The notes: generated by a model from the sequence alone, not told the origin. A stretch of 64,000 bases of DNA from Piscinibacter gummiphilus (GCF_002116905.1 NZ_CP015118.1:5084001-5148000), one strand, 5' to 3'; counted from the stretch's first letter, positions 13,351 through 22,458 are shown. A program made the numbers and translations.

Positions 13351-13375
13351 CCCGGCGCGCCGCCGGGAATTTTTT
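13351..13375 (+). terminator. Leader terminator, possible attenuator
   Basis: Stem CCCGGCG/CGCCGGG with a 3-nt loop, followed by AA and six T. It lies about 42 nt after the predicted sigma-54 start and 76 bp before the next gene. The base run CCGGGT at 13328-13333 can pair instead with ACCCGG at 13350-13355, which would break the terminator stem; this is the layout of an attenuator. It could also simply end readthrough from the upstream operon. Confidence 0.6.
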
Positions 13376-13450
13376 ACCGGCAGTCTTGCGCCGAAGCCAC
13401 CGCGACCCGCGGGGGTTCGCGGCCCGTCAGACAACAACCCGATCCACGGT

Positions 13451-14662
13451 ATGGCCCGTCCCGCGATCCTCTTCATCACCTACATCTCGCCCCTCCAGAA
13501 ATGGGGATCGGCCCAGCGCTCACGGCTGCTGATCGAGGCCCTCGCCCGCCACGGTACGGTGGAGGTGCTCGCGCTGAGCTTCGGCGCGTCGGAAGCCGAC
13601 CATGGCAAGGTGTCGGAGGACCGCCTCGGCCAAACGCGCGTGATCGACCTGCAGGTCCACAGCCGCGGCCTTGCCCGCGCACCGCGCTTCGACATCGTCT
13701 CGCACGAGCTCACGCGCGAAGTGCGCAAGCTCGTCGACCTCGACCGCTACGACCTCATCCTGAGCCGCTACGTGCGTCCGGCGATGAAACTCGCGCTCCC
13801 CGCCCACGTGCCGGTGATCGTCGATTTCGACGACGCGCTGTACGAGCCGCCCTGGGCCGCGCTGACCGGACCCAAGCAATGGGTCGGTGCGCTGCTGCGC
13901 CTGTTCAACGACCGCGTGATCGCCCGCGCGCGCCTGCACACCGCGCCGCACCGGCACCGCCACTACTTCTTCTGCCGCCACGTCGAACGCAAGGCCTTCC
14001 CGTCGCTGCAGGGATCGGTGCTGCCCAACCTGCCGCCGCGCCCGTCCCGCCAGGGCCTGCCCGACTACCGGCAGCCGGCCACGCCCGCGCTGATGTTCAT
14101 CGGCCTGCTCGACTACATGCCCAACGAGGACGCGGTCGACTGGTTCCTCGGCCACGTGTGGGGCCGCGTGCGTGCCGCGGTGCCCGCCGCGCGCTTCCTG
14201 CTCGCCGGCACCGCATCCGACGACCGGCGCGCGCGCTGGTCGCAGGTCGAGGGGGTCGACGTGCTCGGTTTCGTCGACGACCTCGCCGCCACCTACGCCC
14301 GCGCGTCCGCCAGCGTGGTGCCCATGCGCTCGGGTGCCGGCACCAACGTCAAGGCACTCGAGCCGCTGCTGTACGGCAGGCCCGTGGTCGCCACGCCGCT
14401 CGTGCTCAGCGGCTACCAGGGCGTGGTCGAACTGGGTGACGTGATCCCCACCGCCGACGACGCCGAGACCTTCGCGGCCCATTGCATCGCGGTGCTGAAG
14501 GACCCCGCCCACGCGGAGGACCTCGCCCGCCGCGGCCACGCGCGCATCGACGCGCAGCTCGACTTCCCGATGTTCGCGTCCATCGTCGACCACGCCGTGG
14601 ACCAGGCGCTCGCGCCGCGCAACGCCGGCCGCTCCACTCCGGTGGCCGACCGGGCGGCCTGA
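13451..14662 (+). CDS. GT4-type glycosyltransferase
   Basis: 403 residues. The N-terminal half begins ILFITYISPLQKWGSAQRS, the loop typical of GT-B enzymes, and contains VPVIVDFDDALYEPPW. The C-terminal half has LMFIGLLDYMPNEDAVDWF, LGFVDDLAATYARASASVVP and the nucleotide-sugar binding GAGTNVKALEPLLYGRPVVAT. It transfers a sugar to the growing lipid-linked repeat unit on the cytoplasmic side. It heads the operon that runs through the acyl-transfer cassette to 21289, with the next gene 14 bp away. Confidence 0.87.
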   Translation: MARPAILFITYISPLQKWGSAQRSRLLIEALARHGTVEVLALSFGASEADHGKVSEDRLGQTRVIDLQVHSRGLARAPRFDIVSHELTREVRKLVDLDRYDLILSRYVRPAMKLALPAHVPVIVDFDDALYEPPWAALTGPKQWVGALLRLFNDRVIARARLHTAPHRHRHYFFCRHVERKAFPSLQGSVLPNLPPRPSRQGLPDYRQPATPALMFIGLLDYMPNEDAVDWFLGHVWGRVRAAVPAARFLLAGTASDDRRARWSQVEGVDVLGFVDDLAATYARASASVVPMRSGAGTNVKALEPLLYGRPVVATPLVLSGYQGVVELGDVIPTADDAETFAAHCIAVLKDPAHAEDLARRGHARIDAQLDFPMFASIVDHAVDQALAPRNAGRSTPVADRAA

Positions 14663-14676
14663 AGGAACGACACGCC

Positions 14677-15420
14677 ATGAACCGCCTGCTGACGCTCCTC
14701 CTCGCCGCGTGCCTGGGCACCGCCGCGGTCGCCGCGCCGCCGCCCGACACGGCCGCCTCCGGCCCCACACCCTATCCCGGCGACGCGAAGGACTGGCCCG
14801 GCCAGGGCGCCATCCGTGTGTTCGGCTGGATGACCGACAACCGCAAGGCGTTCTGGACCGAACGGGAGCGCAAGCAGGGCGCCGTGGTGTTCGCCGGCGA
14901 CTCGCTGATCGGCGGCTGGCGCACCATGGCGAAGGACTTCCCCGACCTGAACGTCGCCAACCGCGGCATCGGCGGCGAACCCACCCGCGGCCTGCTCTTC
15001 CGCTTCCAGGAGGACGTGCTCGACCTGCACCCGAAGGCCATCGTGCTGCTGAGCGGCAGCAACGACCTGAGCGCCCAGCAGGACCCGAAGCAGAGCCGCG
15101 CGAACCTCGCCGCGATGCTCGACCAGGCCGCCAAGGCCGCGCCGGGCGTGCCCATCGTGCTGTGCACGGTGCCGCCGCGGCAGGACCCGAAGGCGCCGGT
15201 GGACCCGGCCAGGGTGCGCGAACTCAACCGGCAGATCGCCTCGCTGGCCGAGGGCCGCAAGAACGTCGTGGTGCTCGACCTGCACGCGCTGCTCGCCGGC
15301 CCCGACGGCAACCCGGTGCCCGAACTGTTCGGCGCCGACCGCCTGCACATCTCCGCCGCCGGCTTCGAGCGCTTCCGCGACGCGCTGGCCCCGGTGCTCA
15401 AGCAACTGAACGTCGGCTGA
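14677..15420 (+). CDS. Secreted SGNH/GDSL-family esterase or acyl-handling protein
   Basis: 247 residues with a cleavable signal peptide (about residues 1-20, ending AVAA). SGNH blocks are complete: GDSL with S76, NRGIGG, GSND with N129, and D221-x-x-H224 in DRLHIS. The periplasmic enzyme could remove or move acyl groups on the EPS. It is 6 bp before the MBOAT gene and part of a seven-gene acyl-modification cassette. It differs from the second SGNH protein (16865) in being soluble after export and having the full motif set. Confidence 0.85.
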   Translation: MNRLLTLLLAACLGTAAVAAPPPDTAASGPTPYPGDAKDWPGQGAIRVFGWMTDNRKAFWTERERKQGAVVFAGDSLIGGWRTMAKDFPDLNVANRGIGGEPTRGLLFRFQEDVLDLHPKAIVLLSGSNDLSAQQDPKQSRANLAAMLDQAAKAAPGVPIVLCTVPPRQDPKAPVDPARVRELNRQIASLAEGRKNVVVLDLHALLAGPDGNPVPELFGADRLHISAAGFERFRDALAPVLKQLNVG

Positions 15421-15426
15421 CCCACC

Positions 15427-16863
15427 ATGGCCTTCACCTCACCGACCTTCATCGCCTTCATCCTGGCCGTCGTGCTGCTGACGAGCCTGGCGCCCTCGCC
15501 CGCGGGCCGCGCCACGGTGCTGTTCGTCGCGAACCTCGTGTTCATCGGCAGCTACGTCACCAGCCCGCTGCAGGTGGCCCCGCTCGCCGTGTTCCTCGCC
15601 CTGTGCTGGGCGCTCGTGGAGGCCGTGCGCCGCACACGCTCCGGCGCCGTGCTGGCCGGCGGCCTCGTGGCCGTGATCGCCACCTTCGTCGTGCTGAAGA
15701 AGTTCAGCTTCCTCGGCGACGGGCTCGTGCTGCCGTTCCCGTACCTGCTCGTGGGCCTGTCGTACATCCTCTTCCGCGTGCTGCACCTGATGGTGGACGC
15801 GAAGCAGGGCGAGCTGCCGGGGGCGGTGTCGCCGTTCCGCTTCTTCAACTACACCTGCAACTTCCTGTCGTTCACGGCCGGCCCGATCCAGCGCTACGCC
15901 GACCACGCCGAGCAGTCGCAACGGCCGCTCGTGCTCGACGAGGACACCGTCTACCGCGCCTTCGCCCGCACCATCGTCGGTTTCGTGAAGGTGGGCGTGG
16001 TCTCGGCCATCTTCAACTACCTGTTCGACAACCTGTCGACCCGCATCCTGGCCGACGTGGCGCCGTCGTGGCCCGTCTTCTGCGCCATCTACGTGGCCGC
16101 CGCGGTGGCCTACACCGTGTACCTGTACGCCAACTTCTCGGGCTACATGGACATCGTGATCGGCGTGGGCCGCCTGATGGGCCAGGACCTGCCCGAGAAC
16201 TTCAACCAACCCTTCCTCGCGCGCAACTTCCTCGACTTCTGGGCGCGCTGGCACATGACCCTGTCCGACTGGTTCAAGACCTACGTCTTCAACCCGCTGC
16301 TCAAGGTGCTGGCCACGCGCTTCACGTCGGCGAAGGCCGGCCCGTACCTCGGTGTCGTGGCGTTCTTCGTGACCTTCCTGATCATGGGCGTGTGGCACGG
16401 CACCACGGCCATCTTCGTGGTGTACGGCCTGCTGATGGGTGCGGGCGCCAGCCTCAACAAGCTGTGGCAGGTGATGGCGGTCAAGCGCTTCGGCAAGAAG
16501 GCCTACAAGGCCTTCTGCGAACGCACGGCGGTGATCTGCTTCTCGCGCGGGCTCACCCTCGCCTACTTCGCGTTCGCGCTCACGTGCCTGTGGACGGACC
16601 TGAACCAGATGACGTCGCTGCTGCGCCACCTGGGCGCCACGGGTGTGGTGGCCAGCTACGTCGGGCTGGCCGCCGCCGCGGGCCTCGCCTTCTTCGTGTG
16701 GGACACGGTCACCGCGTGGGCCGCGCCGCTGCGCGCGGGTGCCGCCTCGGTGTCGGGCGGGGTGGTGGCCCGCAACATCGTGCTCGCGCTGCAGATCCTC
16801 CTCATCGTGACGGTCGCCTCGTTCTTCCACAAGGCGCCCGAGTTCGTCTACCGGGCCTTCTGA
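15427..16863 (+). CDS. MBOAT-family O-acyltransferase (DltB/AlgI-like)
   Basis: 478 residues with about ten to twelve membrane spans. It has the MBOAT segments FRFFNYTCNFLSFTAGPIQRY, SGYMDIVIGVGRLMG, and FWARWHMTLSDWFKTYVFNP with H276. The catalytic histidine is H324 in MGVWHG. DltB and AlgI pass an acyl group across the inner membrane to an extracytoplasmic polymer. Here it sits between two SGNH proteins and shares an operon with a dedicated acyl carrier protein, so the donor may be that ACP, as in DltB/DltC. The next start is 1 bp beyond the stop. Confidence 0.9.
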   Translation: MAFTSPTFIAFILAVVLLTSLAPSPAGRATVLFVANLVFIGSYVTSPLQVAPLAVFLALCWALVEAVRRTRSGAVLAGGLVAVIATFVVLKKFSFLGDGLVLPFPYLLVGLSYILFRVLHLMVDAKQGELPGAVSPFRFFNYTCNFLSFTAGPIQRYADHAEQSQRPLVLDEDTVYRAFARTIVGFVKVGVVSAIFNYLFDNLSTRILADVAPSWPVFCAIYVAAAVAYTVYLYANFSGYMDIVIGVGRLMGQDLPENFNQPFLARNFLDFWARWHMTLSDWFKTYVFNPLLKVLATRFTSAKAGPYLGVVAFFVTFLIMGVWHGTTAIFVVYGLLMGAGASLNKLWQVMAVKRFGKKAYKAFCERTAVICFSRGLTLAYFAFALTCLWTDLNQMTSLLRHLGATGVVASYVGLAAAAGLAFFVWDTVTAWAAPLRAGAASVSGGVVARNIVLALQILLIVTVASFFHKAPEFVYRAF

Positions 16864-16864
16864 C

Positions 16865-17953
16865 ATGACGCTGATCCTCAAGCAGATCGCCACCCTCGCC
16901 GCCTCGCTGCTGGCGCTCTACGGCATCGCGCTCGCGGTGACCCTCGTGCTCGTGCCCGGCACCGACGTGGGCCGGCAGCTCGACGCGGGCCAGGCCCGCT
17001 CGTCGCTGTTCATGACCGAGCCGAAGTACGTCTTCCTCGCACGCTCGTCGCTCGACACGACCGACGACAAGGTCATCCTGCTCGGGGCGTCGAACATGCA
17101 GGTGGGCTTCCGCCAGGCCCAGGTGCAGGCCCTCGTGCCCGGCGCCGAGGTGCACAACCTCTCGGTGGGCGGCTCCAACATCACGCAGGTGTCCCAGATC
17201 GTCGACCTCGTGCGCGAGGTGCAGTCGCCCGAGGCGCGCCGCCACAACACGTACGTGATCGGCCTCTGGTACGGCCTGTTCGCCGACGACAGCGTGCGGT
17301 GGCACACCGACGACCGCCACGCGGGCGACACCGACATCGACATCGAGCGCTACCGCTACGGCTTCTACCGCCGCACGGAACACGGCCCCGAGCCGCTGCT
17401 GCCGCCCGACCGCCTCGACACCGGCGTGCTGCTGATCCACCCGTACCTCGTGCTGGACCGCACCGCACGGGACCTGACCCGCTCGCTGCGCGGCTTCCTC
17501 AACGCGAAGCCGAAGGACATCACCGACGACGAACGCAACGCGGTCGTGCTGAGCGAGGAACAGAAGCAGAAGTACCTCGCCTTCTGGCGCGACTACATGG
17601 GCAACACGAAGACGCTGTCCGAGAAGCCGTTCGAGACGCTGCAGCACACCATCGACGGCATCCTCGCCGAAGGCGGCCGCGTGGTGCTCGTCGACCTGCC
17701 CATCCCGCCGTGGCACGCGCAGGGCGCCGTGCTGGCGTCCGACTACACGCGCCGCACCGCGCCGCTCTTCGCGCAGCTGCAGACCCGGCCGGGCGTGACC
17801 GTGGTGGCCGCCATCGACGGCCCCGAGGCCGACTTCAGCGACGAAGTTCACCCGAAGCCCCGTGTCACCGAACGCTGGGCGCAGCGGCTGGCCACCGCGG
17901 TGACGGCCAGCACCGGTGTCGCGCTCACCACGCGTTCGGCCAGTGCGCAATGA
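16865..17953 (+). CDS. Membrane-anchored SGNH protein, DltD/AlgX-like
   Basis: 362 residues with one N-terminal membrane anchor (about 8-32) and an outer-face domain. It carries GASN with S76 in place of the GDSL box and D326-x-x-H329 in DEVHP, so a Ser-Asp-His triad is likely. This minimal triad and topology match DltD and AlgJ/AlgX, which work with an MBOAT partner in acyl transfer to the polymer. Sequence similarity to those named proteins is not asserted, only the architecture. It is followed after 34 bp by the carrier protein. Confidence 0.75.
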   Translation: MTLILKQIATLAASLLALYGIALAVTLVLVPGTDVGRQLDAGQARSSLFMTEPKYVFLARSSLDTTDDKVILLGASNMQVGFRQAQVQALVPGAEVHNLSVGGSNITQVSQIVDLVREVQSPEARRHNTYVIGLWYGLFADDSVRWHTDDRHAGDTDIDIERYRYGFYRRTEHGPEPLLPPDRLDTGVLLIHPYLVLDRTARDLTRSLRGFLNAKPKDITDDERNAVVLSEEQKQKYLAFWRDYMGNTKTLSEKPFETLQHTIDGILAEGGRVVLVDLPIPPWHAQGAVLASDYTRRTAPLFAQLQTRPGVTVVAAIDGPEADFSDEVHPKPRVTERWAQRLATAVTASTGVALTTRSASAQ

Positions 17954-17987
17954 CCCCTTTCCCTTTGAACGACCCGAGGACGACGAC

Positions 17988-18236
17988 ATGAGCCAGGACA
18001 CCACCTACGCCAAGCTGACCGAAATCTTCCACGACGTGTTCGACGACGACAGCATCGCCGTCACGCCCGAACTCACCGCCGACGACGTCGACGAATGGGA
18101 CAGCCTGAGCCACATCCGCCTCGTGCTCGCCGTCGAGAAGAAGTTCGGCCTCAAGTTCTCGGCCGCCGAAGTGGGCCGCCTGAAGAACGTGGGGGAGTTC
18201 GTCTCGCTGATCGAGGCGAAGGCCACGACGGCGTGA
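17988..18236 (+). CDS. Dedicated acyl carrier protein
   Basis: 82 residues, acidic and helical. The phosphopantetheine site is S39 in DEWDSLSHI. The sequence differs from the fatty-acid AcpP of this window (57538-57777, DLGADSLDTVEL), so this is a pathway-specific carrier. FkbH and the SDR and MaoC enzymes downstream are candidate partners; the holo form could be made by AcpS encoded at 44246. The start ATG is chosen because it begins the ACP homology. Its stop codon overlaps a GTG that may start the next gene. Confidence 0.92.
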   Translation: MSQDTTYAKLTEIFHDVFDDDSIAVTPELTADDVDEWDSLSHIRLVLAVEKKFGLKFSAAEVGRLKNVGEFVSLIEAKATTA

Positions 18237-18682
18237 GCGACGCCATGACCGTGCTGGAACACGAACCGGTCGAGGTCCTGGCCCTCGCGGACCTGCGCGA
18301 AGGTGTGTCCGCCACCGTGGACTTCACCGTCACGCCGGAACAGATGCGGGCCTTCGCCGAGTTGTCCGGCGACTTCAACCCGCTGCACGTCGACGACACG
18401 TTCGCCCGCGGCAAGAAGTTCGACGGCGCCGTCGTGTACGGCGCGCTGCTCGTCGCGAAGGTCTCGCGGCTGATCGGCATGCGGCTGCCCGGGCGCGACA
18501 GCGTGTGGGCCAGCATCGCGATGGACTTCAAGAAGCCGCTGTACGTGAACCAGCCGGCGGAGGTGGAGGGCACGGTGGCCGAGGTGTCGGAATCCACCGG
18601 GCTCGTGGTGCTGCGGCTCGCGGTGCGGGCCGGCGGCAAGGTGCTGGCCAAGGGCCGTGCGGAGGTGCTTCTTGTCGGTTGA
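18233..18682 (+). CDS. MaoC-like hydratase/dehydratase
   Basis: 149 residues from GTG 18233 (overlapping the ACP stop as GTGA) or 145 from ATG 18245; the first is preferred for coupling. The hotdog fold signature is clear: FAELSGDFNPLHVDD with the hydratase-2 Asp-Asn-His set (D47, N49, H52), then VVYGALL and the strand-rich C-terminus. MaoC proteins hydrate enoyl thioesters or dehydrate (R)-3-hydroxyacyl thioesters. Next to an ACP and an SDR, it probably acts on an ACP-bound acyl group. The following gene overlaps its 3' end by 11 bp. Confidence 0.85.
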   Translation: MSDAMTVLEHEPVEVLALADLREGVSATVDFTVTPEQMRAFAELSGDFNPLHVDDTFARGKKFDGAVVYGALLVAKVSRLIGMRLPGRDSVWASIAMDFKKPLYVNQPAEVEGTVAEVSESTGLVVLRLAVRAGGKVLAKGRAEVLLVG

Positions 18683-19364
18683 TTCCGTTCATTTCCTGGT
18701 GTCCGGCGGTTCGGGGGGCATCGGCGCGGCCGTGTGCGACGCGCTCGCCGCCCGCGGCGTCGTGCCCGTCGTGGGCTATGCCCGCAACGCCGAGGCGGCC
18801 GCGGTCGTGGCCACGCGCACCGGCGGCTTTTCGCTGCAGCTCGACCTCACCGACGAGGACGGCGTGGCCGCGGCCGTCGAACGCCTGGAGCAACTGCCCC
18901 GGCTCGGCGGCATCGTGCTGGCCGGGTCGCCCGCCCTCGCGCCGATGCCCTTCGGCAAGATCACCCCGGACGACATGGCCGCGCAATGGCTCGTCAACGT
19001 GCTGGGCCCGCAACAGCTGCTCGCCGAACTCGTGCGCCGCTGCTTCCGCCGCCACAAGCAGGGCGCGGTGGTGGGCGTGCTGACCCAGGCGATGGGCAGT
19101 GGTGCAAGCGGCATCGAGGGCGCGTCGTCCGGCATGGGCGCCTACGTGATCGCCAAGCACGGCCTGGCCGGCGTGCTCGCGATGGCCGCCGCCGACTACC
19201 CCTGGCTGCGCGTGCGCGCCGTGCGCCCCGGCTACACCGAGACCCGCATGCTCGAGGCGTTCGACGAACGGTTCCTCGACCTGCAACGCGAGAAGGCTCC
19301 GTTCTCCACTCCCGAGGACGTGGCCGCGACGATTCTTCACGAGGCATTGGAGGAGACCCCATGA
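18672..19364 (+). CDS. SDR-family reductase (FabG-like)
   Basis: 230 residues from a TTG start. GGAGG at 18661-18665 lies 6 nt upstream, which decides this start. It has the nucleotide motif GGSGGIG (12-18) and the catalytic Y158-x3-K162 in GAYVIAKHG, and ends with a C-terminal segment typical of 3-oxoacyl-ACP reductases. It probably reduces an oxo group on a carrier-bound acyl chain or sugar. Its stop overlaps the next start (ATGA), so it is strictly coupled to fkbH. Confidence 0.85.
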   Translation: MSVDSVHFLVSGGSGGIGAAVCDALAARGVVPVVGYARNAEAAAVVATRTGGFSLQLDLTDEDGVAAAVERLEQLPRLGGIVLAGSPALAPMPFGKITPDDMAAQWLVNVLGPQQLLAELVRRCFRRHKQGAVVGVLTQAMGSGASGIEGASSGMGAYVIAKHGLAGVLAMAAADYPWLRVRAVRPGYTETRMLEAFDERFLDLQREKAPFSTPEDVAATILHEALEETP

Positions 19365-21289
19365 GCAACGCGCTGTACGCCGGCCTGGCCTGGCTGCCCG
19401 AGCCCCCCGCCGATTTTTCCACCCGCGTGCGCGCCCTGCCCGACGCCGGCGCCGACCTCGGCCGCCAGCTGCAGCACCTCGCCACGCACCGGCTCGACGA
19501 GAACCAGCTGCACAAGCTCGCGAAGGCCGTCACGAAGGCGCAGGCCGCGAAACAGTCGTTCGCGCCGCTGACGCCGTTCCGACTCGGCATCGTCAGCAAC
19601 GCCACGTCGCACTTCATCGTGCCCGCGCTCGTCGCCACCGCGGCGCGGCACGGCATCGCGCTCGAGTGCATCGAGGCCGACTACGACCAGGTGATGCAGT
19701 CCGCGCTGTCGCCCGATTCGGAGATCAACCGCGCGCAGTGCGACGCCGTGTTGATCGCGGTGGATCACCGCGGCCTGCCGCTGTCGCCCACGCCGGGCGA
19801 TGCCGAGGCGGCCGAACGCACGGTCGAGACGGCCCTCGCCCACCTGAACATGATCCGCAGCGGACTGCGTTCGAACGGCAAGGCCATCGCCATCGTGCAG
19901 ACGGTGCCGCGCCCGGTCGAGTCGGCCTTCGGCAGTTTCGACCTCGCGCTCGCGGGCACGCAGCGCCAGGTGATCGACGACCTGAACCGCGCCATCGGCC
20001 GCAGCATCCCCGGCAGCGAGGACCTGCTGTTCGACGTCGCGAACCTCGCCGAGACGGTGGGCCTCGCCGACTGGCACGACACCACGCTCTGGAACATGGC
20101 CAAGCTGCCGTTCGCCAGTGCCTTCCTGCCGCTGTACGCCGACCAGGTGTGCCGACTCGTCGCCGCGCTGCGGGGCAAGAGCCGCAAGTGCCTGATCCTC
20201 GACCTCGACAACACCGTGTGGGGCGGCGTGATCGGCGACGACGGCCTGGAGGGCATCGTGATCGGCCAGGGCGACGCCACCGGCGAAGCGCACCTGTCGG
20301 TACAGCGCACGGCCCTCGCGCTGCGCGACCGCGGCATCGTGCTCGCAGTGTCCAGCAAGAACACCGACGAGGTGGCCCGCAAGCCGTTCCGCGAGCACCC
20401 CGAGATGCTGCTGCGCGAGGACCACCTCGCCGTCTTCCAGGCCAACTGGAACGACAAGGCGACCAACATCAAGGCCATCGCCGAGGAGCTGTCGCTCGGC
20501 CTCGACGCCATGGTGTTCCTCGACGACAACCCGATGGAACGCGACCTCGTGCGCCGCATGCTGCCGCAAGTGGCCGTGCCCGAGCTGCCGGCCGACCCGG
20601 CGCTGTACGCCCGCACGCTGCTGGCCGCCGGCTACTTCGAGGCCATCGCCTACTCCGGCGAGGACCGCCAGCGCGCCGCGTTCTACCAGGACAACGCCCG
20701 CCGCGTGAACCTGCAGAAGCAGGCCGGGGACGTCGACGCCTACCTCGCCTCGCTCGACATGCGCATGACGCTGCAACCCTTCGACGACACCGGCCGCGCC
20801 CGCATCGCGCAGCTGATCAACAAGTCGAACCAGTTCAACCTCACCACGCGCCGCTACACCGAGGCCGACGTGGCCGACGCGCAGGCCGACGCAGACGCCT
20901 TCACGCTGCAGGTTCGCCTGGCCGACACCTTCGGCGACAACGGCATGATCAGCGTGATCCTGTGCCGCCGCACCGGCAACGACTGGGACATCGACACCTG
21001 GCTGATGAGCTGCCGCGTGCTCGGCCGCAAGGTCGAGCAGGCCGTGCTGCAGGAACTCGTGCAGCAGGCGAAGGCCCGCGGCCTGCGCCGCCTCGTGGGC
21101 ACCTACCTGCCCACCGAGAAGAACAAGCTGGTCGAGGGGCACTACGAGAAGCTCGGGTTCACGAAGGTGCACGACCTGGCGGGCGGCGGGACCGTCTGGT
21201 CGCTGGACGTGGGGTCGGTGGCCGTGGTGGAACTGCCGATCGCGATCGAGCGGATCGGGTTCGGCGAAGCGATGGCCGAAGCGGCCTGA
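19361..21289 (+). CDS. FkbH-family HAD/GNAT acyl-loading enzyme
   Basis: 642 residues. An N-terminal domain (about 70-265) precedes a HAD-IIIC core with DLDNT (281-285), WGGVIGDDG, SSKN (331-334) and DDN (388-390). The C-terminal part (about 450-620) is GNAT-like, with KSNQFNLTTRRY and CRVLGRKVE. FkbH proteins take D-1,3-bisphosphoglycerate, drop a phosphate and load a glyceryl unit on an ACP; some relatives load other small acyl groups. With its own ACP upstream, it is the likely first step of the cassette. It is the last gene of the operon; a palindromic repeat follows, then a convergent gene. Confidence 0.88.
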   Translation: MSNALYAGLAWLPEPPADFSTRVRALPDAGADLGRQLQHLATHRLDENQLHKLAKAVTKAQAAKQSFAPLTPFRLGIVSNATSHFIVPALVATAARHGIALECIEADYDQVMQSALSPDSEINRAQCDAVLIAVDHRGLPLSPTPGDAEAAERTVETALAHLNMIRSGLRSNGKAIAIVQTVPRPVESAFGSFDLALAGTQRQVIDDLNRAIGRSIPGSEDLLFDVANLAETVGLADWHDTTLWNMAKLPFASAFLPLYADQVCRLVAALRGKSRKCLILDLDNTVWGGVIGDDGLEGIVIGQGDATGEAHLSVQRTALALRDRGIVLAVSSKNTDEVARKPFREHPEMLLREDHLAVFQANWNDKATNIKAIAEELSLGLDAMVFLDDNPMERDLVRRMLPQVAVPELPADPALYARTLLAAGYFEAIAYSGEDRQRAAFYQDNARRVNLQKQAGDVDAYLASLDMRMTLQPFDDTGRARIAQLINKSNQFNLTTRRYTEADVADAQADADAFTLQVRLADTFGDNGMISVILCRRTGNDWDIDTWLMSCRVLGRKVEQAVLQELVQQAKARGLRRLVGTYLPTEKNKLVEGHYEKLGFTKVHDLAGGGTVWSLDVGSVAVVELPIAIERIGFGEAMAEAA

Positions 21290-21306
21290 CTTTCACCAAC
21301 AACACT

Positions 21307-21377
21307 GTCACCCCGGCGCAGGCCGGGGCCCTCGGCCTCGGGCAAGCGCCCAGGGTCCCGGCCTGCGCCGGGATGAC
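21307..21377. repeat. REP-like inverted repeat between convergent fkbH and glycosyltransferase genes
   Basis: Two 24-bp arms (21307-21330 and 21354-21377) are inverted copies matching at 22 of 24 positions, with a 23-bp spacer. The arm core GTCAYCCCGGCGCAGGCC recurs at 35828 and 42868. It sits exactly between two 3' ends, so a bidirectional terminator role is likely. Confidence 0.8.
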
Positions 21378-21395
21378 CTGTGTTTCATGTGTGGC

Positions 21396-22454
21396 TCAGC
21401 GGATCACGCGCAACCGCATCAACGCCGTCTTCAATGCCTTCGGCCGCGCCCCCGGCGCGAAGCGCCACAGGATCAGCGTGCGGGCCAGCGAGGCGGGCGC
21501 CAACGCCACCATCGTCGACCACACCACCAACACCAGCCGGCCCTTGGTCGACACCCCCTGCGGCCAGGAGGCTGCGGCGACCGCGTCCCGCAACACCTTG
21601 AAGCGGTTGTCGCGCGCGATGGGATGCGCCTCGGGCGCCAGCCGCAGCGACGCGAGCCGGTACGGCAGGTACGACAGGCTGCGGTCGAGCACCCGATCGG
21701 GCATCTCGAACCCCGCCCCGCGCGCGATGCGCTGCGCATAGGCGAACCGCGCCTGCGTGCGCACCACCTCGCGCGCGAACTTCGCACCGTTCACGTCCGA
21801 CATCGCGCCGTCGTTGCTGCCGTGCACGCGGTACGACACCAGCGGCTTCGGCACCGTCACCACGTCGCCGAGGAACGGCGCGGCCGCGAGCGGGGCCGAG
21901 TCGGCGATGCGGAACAGGCTGTCGTCCTGCGGCAGGATCTTCGAGAGGAACGTGTGCGAGTAGGCATTGCCCGAGCCAGGCGGGGTGGGATACGCGCTGG
22001 TGGTGAGCGACCAGCGGGTGATCTCTTCCGGGGTGGGCGTCGCGGCCGGGTACTGCGGGAACGTGCCCCCCAGCGGCCGGCCCTGCGCGTCGATGCTGCG
22101 CATCTGGAACTGCACCTTGCTGACCCGGGGCGTCCACAGCGGCGCGAGCGCGCGCACGATGTCCGGGGCCAGCACGTCGTCGGAGTCGAGCAGGAACACC
22201 ACCTCGCCGCGGGCCCGCGCGAAGCCGGCGTTGCAGGCCGCGGCCTGGCCCGCATTGGGCTGCAGCACGGCCTCGATGCGGTCGCCGTAGCGGGCGATGA
22301 CGTCCCGCGAGGCGTCGGTGGAGCCGTCGTCGACGACGACCACCTGCACGCGCGGCCAGTCGAGCGCGAGCGCGCTGTCGATCGCGTCGCCGACGTACGC
22401 CGCGTAGTTGTAGTTCGGGATGACGACGGAGACGAGCGCGTTCGGATCGAGCAT
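21396..22454 (-). CDS. GT2-family glycosyltransferase
   Basis: 352 residues. GT-A fold motifs are VSVVIPNYNYAAYV at the N-terminus, VVVDDGSTD, and the DXD-type LLDSDD. The C-terminal third is hydrophobic (about 300-330) and may bind the membrane. It adds one sugar of the EPS repeat unit. It is the last gene of the minus-strand EPS operon, 4 bp after a close paralogue, and ends next to the repeat at 21307-21377. Confidence 0.9.
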   Translation of the reverse strand: MLDPNALVSVVIPNYNYAAYVGDAIDSALALDWPRVQVVVVDDGSTDASRDVIARYGDRIEAVLQPNAGQAAACNAGFARARGEVVFLLDSDDVLAPDIVRALAPLWTPRVSKVQFQMRSIDAQGRPLGGTFPQYPAATPTPEEITRWSLTTSAYPTPPGSGNAYSHTFLSKILPQDDSLFRIADSAPLAAAPFLGDVVTVPKPLVSYRVHGSNDGAMSDVNGAKFAREVVRTQARFAYAQRIARGAGFEMPDRVLDRSLSYLPYRLASLRLAPEAHPIARDNRFKVLRDAVAAASWPQGVSTKGRLVLVVWSTMVALAPASLARTLILWRFAPGARPKALKTALMRLRVIR

Positions 22455-22458
22455 GGGA

